40,991 nt of DNA from Phycisphaerales bacterium (GTDB taxonomy: Bacteria; Planctomycetota; Phycisphaerae; Tepidisphaerales; Tepidisphaeraceae). Under the pieces are notes generated by a model. That model saw only the letters and a list, made by a program, of their open reading frames with translations. It made no database searches and was not told where the DNA came from. Positions 36,542 to 40,991 of this stretch are shown piece after piece; within the stretch, counting starts at the first letter, position 1, and every line of letters begins with the position of its first letter. The stretch spans positions 1 through 40,991 of the forward strand of contig JANYKD010000361.1 of NCBI GenBank assembly GCA_025361735.1, written 5' to 3'. A program made the translations under genes and the position numbers.

Positions 36542-37666
36542 TTAGGGATTCGGGAATCCATCGCGCAAGAACCGCCCGTTTTCGGCGAACTTCACGCCGT
36601 CGATCTCGACGTGGCCGCCGGTGCGGAGGTCCACGACCATGTCCCAGTGCAGGCCGGATTCATTGCAGTTGCCCGTTTCGGGGTAGCCGGCGCCCAGCGC
36701 GAAGTGGACGGTGCCGCCGATCTTCTCGTCGAAGAGCGTATTGCGGGTGTAGTTCTGGATTCCGTAGTTCGTACCCATGGCGCATTCGCCGAATCTGCGT
36801 GAGCCGCCGTCCATGTCGAGCATCTTGAAGAGAAAGTCCTGGCCCTTGGACGCGGAGGCATCGACAACCTTGCCATCCTTGAAGGTCAGTTTCGCATCCA
36901 GCACCTCACGCCCGTGATGCACGGCCGGAAAACTGTAGCACACCCGGCCATTCACACTGTCGAGCACGGGTCCGGTGAAGACTTCGCCGTCGGGGAAGTT
37001 CTCGTGGCCGTCGCAATTGATCCAGCGCATGCCGGCGACGCTCATGCGGATGTCGGTGCCGTTGGCGGCCACGACGCGGTAGTCGCTCTTGCCGTTGAGG
37101 AAATCGGCAAGGCGTTGTTGTTTCTCACTGACCTTGCGCCACGCGGCGGCCGGGTCGGGCTGGTCGAGCAAGCCCGCGCCGAAGACAAAGTCCTCGTATT
37201 CGGCCAGGCTCATTTCGGCATCCTGGGCGCAGGCCTGGGTGGGGTATTGCGTGCCAGTCCAGCGAAGCGACTTGCTGGCGGCGCGCTTCATGAAAATGTC
37301 CATGAGCGGCTTGCGGGCGGCCTGGCTGATGCGCATCTTCTCCGGGTCAGCGTTGCTCATGGAACGCGTGTTCTCCTCGGCCCAGAGGCCGATGGAACAG
37401 TCAACCTTTTCATACTCGAAGGTATTGACCGGATTGACGTACTCGAGCTGTTCGCGCGAGGCGTATTTGATGAACAGTTCGCCGAGTTCCTCCGGACTGA
37501 GCCGCACCAGCGGATGTCCGCCGGCCTCGATGACTTTGCGGTAGACCTCGGTGATCAACGGCATCCCCACGGGCGAGCCGGTGATGCGGACGAGGTTGCC
37601 GGGTTTGACACCCACGCTGTAGTTCACCAGCACATCTGCGAGTTTTATTAGTCTTGGGTCACGCAT
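36542..37666 (-). CDS. M29-family metallo-aminopeptidase
   Basis: A 374-residue cytoplasmic aminopeptidase of the thermophilic M29 family (AmpS/AmpT type). The metal-site pattern is intact: CDGHENFPDGEVFTGPV (Glu228), FGECAMGTNYGI (Glu294), LFDEKIGGTVHFALGAGY (His321, Tyr328) and SGLHWDMVVDLR (His340, Asp342). M29 enzymes are dimeric and remove N-terminal residues from peptides with two divalent metals. The start at 37666 gives the canonical MRDPRLIKLADVLV; the frame is open upstream but without similarity. No Shine-Dalgarno; a TACAAT hexamer lies 8 bases before the ATG, suggesting a leaderless mRNA. Confidence 0.93.
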   Translation of the reverse strand: MRDPRLIKLADVLVNYSVGVKPGNLVRITGSPVGMPLITEVYRKVIEAGGHPLVRLSPEELGELFIKYASREQLEYVNPVNTFEYEKVDCSIGLWAEENTRSMSNADPEKMRISQAARKPLMDIFMKRAASKSLRWTGTQYPTQACAQDAEMSLAEYEDFVFGAGLLDQPDPAAAWRKVSEKQQRLADFLNGKSDYRVVAANGTDIRMSVAGMRWINCDGHENFPDGEVFTGPVLDSVNGRVCYSFPAVHHGREVLDAKLTFKDGKVVDASASKGQDFLFKMLDMDGGSRRFGECAMGTNYGIQNYTRNTLFDEKIGGTVHFALGAGYPETGNCNESGLHWDMVVDLRTGGHVEIDGVKFAENGRFLRDGFPNP

Positions 37667-37674
37667 AGGGGCGA

Positions 37675-37680
37675 ATTGTA
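37675..37680 (-). promoter_or_regulatory. -10 element of a probable leaderless promoter (aminopeptidase)
   Basis: On the minus strand TACAAT (5 of 6) ends 8 bases before the ATG at 37666, with no Shine-Dalgarno in the gap (TCGCCCCT). It lies just beyond a dispersed repeat. Confidence 0.45.
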
Positions 37681-37701
37681 ACCGCGGCCGCGTGCTCGCG
37701 G

Positions 37702-37837
37702 AATGACGAAACTCGAAACCCGAATTCCGAATCAAATCCGAAGCCCGAATGACAAACGGTGTGTTATCGGGCGATGCACATCATTCGTCATTGCTCATTC
37801 GGGTTTCTTTCGGGATTCGGATTTCGGGTTTCGGATT
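37702..37837. repeat. Dispersed inverted repeat, copy 2 (44-base arms)
   Basis: Arms 37708-37751 and 37794-37837 pair at 34 of 44 positions, with a 42-base spacer. Bases 37702-37752 match 31886-31936 at 45 of 51. This copy lies between the divergent aminopeptidase and fucosidase genes, unlike copy 1, which is between convergent genes. Confidence 0.85.
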
Positions 37838-37885
37838 TGCGGCGAAGGGTTTGCGGCGAAGCGGCCGGCATGATAAACCGTAGCC

Positions 37886-39331
37886 ATGAAACGTCGCATA
37901 TTCCCCATCGCCGTCATCTTGATTGCCGCTGCAAGATTCGCCGCCGAGGTCGCTCCGCCGGCGCCGATGAAAATCGTGCCGTCGCCGCAGCAGGTGGCTT
38001 GGCAGCGGTTGGAACTGACCATGTTCGTCCACTTCGGCGTTAATACGTTTACCAATCGCGAATGGGGCGAAGGCAAGGAAGATGAGAAGATCTTCAACCC
38101 CGAGAAGCTGGATGCCCGGCAATGGGCCAAGGCCGCCAAAGCAGGGGGGTTCAAGCAGATCATTCTGACGGCCAAGCACCATGACGGCTTCTGCCTCTGG
38201 CCGAGCAAGTACACGAATCACTCCGTCAAGTCCTCGCCGTGGAAGGACGGCAAAGGCGACGTCGTGCGCGAGTTCGTGGATGCGGCCCGGGCCGAGGGGC
38301 TGAAAGTCGGGCTGTATCTGTCGCCGTGGGATCGCAACGCCCCCAGCTACGGCGATTCGCCCAGGTACAACGAATATTACCGCAATCAGCTCACGGAACT
38401 GCTGAGCAACTATGGTGAGATCACCGAGGTGTGGTTTGACGGCGCCTGTGGCGAAGGCCCCAACGGCAAGCGCCAGGTCTATGACTGGCCGGCCGTGCAT
38501 GAACTGGTGCTCAAGCTTCAGCCTGCGGCCCTGATGTTCTCCGATGCCGGCCCGGGCGTGCGCTGGATCGGCAACGAGAAGGGCACGGCCGGCGATCCTT
38601 GCTGGTCGGTGGTCAACTCGAAGATCTGGATCGCCCCCGGCAAGGCGGCCGACGGCGCCCGCGATGCCAACAAGGCCCTGCAGAATGGCGACCCAGCCGG
38701 CGATGCCTGGATCCCCGGCGAGTGCGACGTCTCGATTCGTCCGGGCTGGTTCAACCACCCGGCCGAGGACGGCAAGGTGAAGACGGCCGACGAACTCGTG
38801 GACCTCTATTTCAAGTCGGTGGGCCGGAATGCCCTGATGTTGCTCAACGTCCCGCCCACGCGCGACGGCCTGTTCCACGACAACGACGTGCGGAACATGA
38901 CCGAGTTCCGCCACAAGCTCGATAAGATCTTCGCGAAAAACCTCGCCGCCACCCGTCCGGTGACGGCCACCAACACCCGCGGCAAGTCCGACGCATTCGC
39001 GGCCGCCAATGTGGTCGACGACAGCGCGTACACCTATTGGGCCGCCGACGACAACGTCACCACCGCCACGCTCGAATTCGATCTCGGCTCCCCGCAGAAA
39101 TTCAGCGTCGCCATGATCCAGGAGTACATTCCGCTGGGCCAGCGGATCGAGAAGCACACACTGCAATATCTCGACGGCGATCAGTGGAAGACGGCCGTGA
39201 CCTCGAGCACGATCGGCCACAAGCGGTTGCACCGTTTTGCACCGGTGACGGCGCAGAAGGTCCGCCTGGTGATCGACCAGTCCCTGGCCTGTCCGACGAT
39301 CAGCAATGTCGGGTTGTATTTCGCGGAGTGA
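37886..39331 (+). CDS. Secreted GH29 alpha-L-fucosidase with C-terminal discoidin-type domain
   Basis: A 481-residue exported enzyme. Signal peptide (about 1-20). The GH29 barrel contains RLELTMFVHFGVNTFTNREWG (41-61), LTAKHHDGFCLWPS (94-107), GLYLSPWDR (142-150) and the nucleophile Asp185 in EVWFDGACGEG. WIPGECDVSIRPGWFNH (275-291), with Glu279, is the second conserved block and a likely acid/base site. Residues about 350-481 resemble an F5/8 type C domain (AFAAANVVDDSAYTYWAADDN, TLEFDLGSPQKFSV). GH29 enzymes release alpha-L-fucose from plant, algal or host glycans with retention. No Shine-Dalgarno; GATAAA ends 8 bases before the ATG, a weak hint of a leaderless start. Confidence 0.92.
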   Translation: MKRRIFPIAVILIAAARFAAEVAPPAPMKIVPSPQQVAWQRLELTMFVHFGVNTFTNREWGEGKEDEKIFNPEKLDARQWAKAAKAGGFKQIILTAKHHDGFCLWPSKYTNHSVKSSPWKDGKGDVVREFVDAARAEGLKVGLYLSPWDRNAPSYGDSPRYNEYYRNQLTELLSNYGEITEVWFDGACGEGPNGKRQVYDWPAVHELVLKLQPAALMFSDAGPGVRWIGNEKGTAGDPCWSVVNSKIWIAPGKAADGARDANKALQNGDPAGDAWIPGECDVSIRPGWFNHPAEDGKVKTADELVDLYFKSVGRNALMLLNVPPTRDGLFHDNDVRNMTEFRHKLDKIFAKNLAATRPVTATNTRGKSDAFAAANVVDDSAYTYWAADDNVTTATLEFDLGSPQKFSVAMIQEYIPLGQRIEKHTLQYLDGDQWKTAVTSSTIGHKRLHRFAPVTAQKVRLVIDQSLACPTISNVGLYFAE

Positions 39332-39382
39332 ATTGTGGGAGTGCGAACGATAGGTTCGCGCCAGGAATTGCGAAGGAACAGG

Positions 39383-39814
39383 ATGGATCGCCCGATGGCC
39401 CGACACACCCTCTTTGCCTATGCGGATGGCAATGACCTCGAGGAAGTTGCGCGAGACTTGCACAGAGCTTTCATCGACTTCGTCGGCGGTCGGAAATGGA
39501 TCTGCCCGAATGCTTGGGCCGTGAATCAACGGCACGAAGGCGACCCCTCAGTCGGTCCTGGCGATCTACCAGATTGGGAACTCGGCTTGAACATCGAGTT
39601 ACCCGATCCCGGTCAGGAGCCGAAGGGATGGTACAGTGATGTCGAGGCCACGGTGATATTTCTTGCCAGGTTGCACAGATCCACCGGACGATCCTTCGCC
39701 ATAGGAATCTCTGACTCGCGGCAAGGAATAAGTGAAGACCTGTTCTACGTCGACTCCCATGAGCCTGATCTGGCAGAGCTTCGTGCAATTATCGGTGTTG
39801 GCGAGATCAGCTAG
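39383..39814 (+). CDS. Hypothetical protein, 143 residues
   Basis: A soluble protein with no recognised domain: HTLFAYADGNDLEEVARDLHRAFIDFVGGRKWICPNAWAVNQRH, then DWELGLNIELPDP and ATVIFLARLHRSTGRSFAIGISDSRQGISEDLFYVD. The mixed alpha/beta pattern resembles small immunity-like or toxin-antitoxin-associated proteins, but this is only an impression. GAAGG upstream of ATG 39383 supports this start; GTG 39335 would extend it into the fucosidase spacer. GC content is visibly lower than in neighbours, as for the unknown protein at 1225. No partner toxin gene is seen nearby. Confidence 0.6.
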   Translation: MDRPMARHTLFAYADGNDLEEVARDLHRAFIDFVGGRKWICPNAWAVNQRHEGDPSVGPGDLPDWELGLNIELPDPGQEPKGWYSDVEATVIFLARLHRSTGRSFAIGISDSRQGISEDLFYVDSHEPDLAELRAIIGVGEIS

Positions 39815-39890
39815 GTGATGACGATGTTCCACTCTCACCTCTCCGTTGTTGGCGGTTGCTACAGAGTCGTCTGCATCGGGTGGTTGGACA

Positions 39891-39940
39891 TTCGAATTTA
39901 ATTTGTGCAATTCGAATTTCGGGCTTCGTGCTTCCAGCAG
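39891..39940. repeat. Partial, decayed relative of the dispersed repeat family
   Basis: TTCGAATT (39891-39898) and AATTCGAA (39909-39916) are an 8-bp inverted repeat. The stretch TTCGAATTTCGG...CTTCCAGCAGCAG is similar to the right arm and right flank of copy 1 (32021-32044). It lies between the hypothetical gene and the aminotransferase remnant, inside a 440-base gap. Confidence 0.45.
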
Positions 39941-39950
39941 CAGCCGGCCG

Positions 39951-40085
39951 TTATTTCCCCGCCCGTCCCCGGAGAACCTCCACGCCTTGCTTCAGCTTTT
40001 CGTCCGTCGCTGCATAGCTGATGCGGCAGTGCGTGTCGCGTTCGGAGAAGACGTTCCCACGATGCAACCGATTTGCCGCCGAGCA
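39951..40085 (-). pseudogene. C-terminal remnant of a class I/II aminotransferase
   Basis: On the minus strand the codons from about 40085 to the TAA at 39951-39953 read AANRLHRGNVFSERDTHCRISYAATDEKLKQGVEVLRGRAGK. This matches the last 40 residues of the aminotransferase at 15363-16517 (NNVLIIPGNVFSERDTHFRISYATTDEKLKEGVAILRRLAGK) at about 70 percent, including the catalytic-Arg motif RISYA. The frame is stopped at 40101 and has no start, so the rest of the gene is missing. The third-codon-position differences suggest a diverged paralogue that decayed, not a fresh duplication. It is too short to function. Confidence 0.85.
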
Positions 40086-40194
40086 AGGTTCATCATTCCA
40101 CTACGCGGGTCGCGACGCCGATGGGAAAGCGGTGTCATGCCACCGCACTCCAAGGGTGCGATTCGCCGGACAACCAGGACTTCCCCAGGAAACA

Positions 40195-40226
40195 CCCGGG
40201 GCTGCCGCAACGGCGGCAGCCCCGGG
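40195..40226. terminator. Strong GC hairpin downstream of the second oxidoreductase gene
   Basis: A perfect 14-bp stem (40195-40208 with 40213-40226) closes a 4-base AACG loop, 28 bases past the stop of the minus-strand oxidoreductase. Read from the minus strand it is followed by TGTTT. It may be an intrinsic terminator or a REP-type palindrome. Confidence 0.5.
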
Positions 40227-40254
40227 GTTGGATTCAATTGCGGGTCGAGCGGGA

Positions 40255-40991
40255 TCAGATCAGATCCCAGCCCTTGCGGTTGACGCGCTTCACGAACTTG
40301 GCGGCTTCCGCGATGTTCGTCGACTTCATGTTCGGGCCGTCCCAATCCATCTTCCGACCCACGCCGACTCGCATGGCGATGCAGCCGAGCAGGATGATCT
40401 CGGTGAGGTAGGCGGCGATGTCGAAGTTCGAGTACGCCGGCGTGCCGTCCTTCATCATGTTGAACCATTCCTGGTTGTGGCCGGGCGAACGCGGGATGGT
40501 CTGGGGGATGTCCTTGACAGCCTCGTGGTTGTCGCCGCCCTTGTACTTGGCATCGTCCTTGAGCTTGAGCAGGAATTGGGAGCCGTAGTCATCGGGCGAG
40601 AAAATCTGGCCCTTGTCGCCGATGATGAGGCAGCCGCTTCCAGGCAATGCTCCCTTTTCGCTCTTGACCGCGAGGATGTCCTTGGTCAGCTCGGGGTTCG
40701 GGCGGAATGTATCCTTGGAGCCGGGGTTGCCGTCGTACCACCAGAACTTGAGCGGCGGGAGGCCTTCGCGCTCGGGGAATTCAAAGCGGATACGCGAGGT
40801 CTTGGGGTAGGTCTCGGGGAACATCTGTGACGTGGCCTCGCACTCGACCACGGTCGGGTAGCCGAGCTTGAGCGCGCGGAAGGGCATATTAACGGTGTGG
40901 CAGGCCATGTCGCCCAGGGCGCCAGTACCGAAGTCGAGCCAGCCGCGCCAGTTGAAGCCGTGATAGACACCCTTCTTGAACGGGCGCTGTG
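40255..40991 (-). CDS. Gfo/Idh/MocA family oxidoreductase, C-terminal part (5' end outside window)
   Basis: The frame is open from the window edge (first whole codon at 40987-40989) to the stop at 40255, giving 244 residues. It begins QRPFKKGVYHGFNWRGWLDFGTGALGDMACHTVNMPFRALKLG, the familiar middle part of planctomycete Gfo/Idh/MocA dehydrogenases (W.GWLDFG.GALGDMACH), and continues with PPLKFWWYDGN, GDKGQIFSPDDYG, IPRSPGHNQEWFNMMKDGTPAYSNFDIAAYLTEIILLGCIAMRVG. Substrate unknown. The methionine at 40908 is internal. It is a different subfamily from the oxidoreductase at the left edge of the window. Confidence 0.92.
   Translation of the reverse strand, partial: QRPFKKGVYHGFNWRGWLDFGTGALGDMACHTVNMPFRALKLGYPTVVECEATSQMFPETYPKTSRIRFEFPEREGLPPLKFWWYDGNPGSKDTFRPNPELTKDILAVKSEKGALPGSGCLIIGDKGQIFSPDDYGSQFLLKLKDDAKYKGGDNHEAVKDIPQTIPRSPGHNQEWFNMMKDGTPAYSNFDIAAYLTEIILLGCIAMRVGVGRKMDWDGPNMKSTNIAEAAKFVKRVNRKGWDLI

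Noticed and set aside
31093-37837. CRISPR array made of short direct repeats
   Set aside because: The near-tandem words are 7-10 bases with no uniform spacers, and the elements are inverted repeats.
39815-40254. A new gene in the 440-base gap before the second oxidoreductase
   Set aside because: The only protein-like sequence is the aminotransferase remnant; the rest is repeat-derived or non-coding hairpin.

Overview
The window looks like a stretch of chromosome from a high-GC planctomycete, most likely of the Phycisphaerae type. This is an inference from gene content: a PEP-CTERM-tailed protein, a membrane protein opening with a CPNCGYDLRG zinc ribbon, several secreted carbohydrate-active enzymes, Gfo/Idh/MocA-type oxidoreductases at both window edges, and many REP-like intergenic palindromes. 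I see no rRNA, tRNA, CRISPR array, integrase or intact insertion sequence.

Layout. 0-4.2 kb: 3' part of a Gfo/Idh/MocA oxidoreductase, a nitroreductase, an unknown protein, then (minus strand) a membrane sensor/receiver protein translationally coupled to a CE15-type glucuronoyl esterase. 4.4-9.2 kb: a GH2 enzyme with a discoidin-type domain, a hairpin-rich gap and a PEP-CTERM protein. 9.4-15.3 kb: a degenerate HD-GYP protein, a secreted GH99/WbsX-like enzyme with a CBM9-like domain, two overlapping YcxB-like membrane proteins and an unknown secreted protein. 15.4-24.8 kb: an aminotransferase, two membrane-anchored planctomycete-type proteins, IMP dehydrogenase (guaB), a small secreted protein, a coiled-coil membrane protein and a secreted transglutaminase-like protein. 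25.2-31.9 kb: a large secreted GH123-like protein with an internal zinc ribbon, DsbD, a divergent Rrf2 regulator and a DedA protein. 32-41 kb: a small membrane protein, a large secreted protein, a GT-C glycosyltransferase, an M29 aminopeptidase, a GH29 alpha-L-fucosidase, a small unknown protein, an aminotransferase remnant and the 3' part of a second Gfo/Idh/MocA oxidoreductase.

Taken together, the secreted esterase, glycosidases and carbohydrate-binding domains, with intracellular oxidoreductases for unusual sugars, suggest breakdown of complex plant or algal glycans (glucuronoxylan-like, galactosidic, fucosylated). The genes are mostly single units or pairs, not one long operon.

The most unusual signal is not a protein. 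Many intergenic gaps hold long imperfect inverted repeats whose arms are built from short near-tandem words. They sit right at gene ends and in three cases supply the stop codon. Two copies about 5.8 kb apart share one sequence (45 of 51 bases); the others have different words but the same architecture. One related palindrome lies in frame inside a coding sequence, and another encodes the start of a signal peptide. A second recurring signal is a -10-like hexamer 6-8 bases before start codons that lack a Shine-Dalgarno sequence, which suggests leaderless transcripts.
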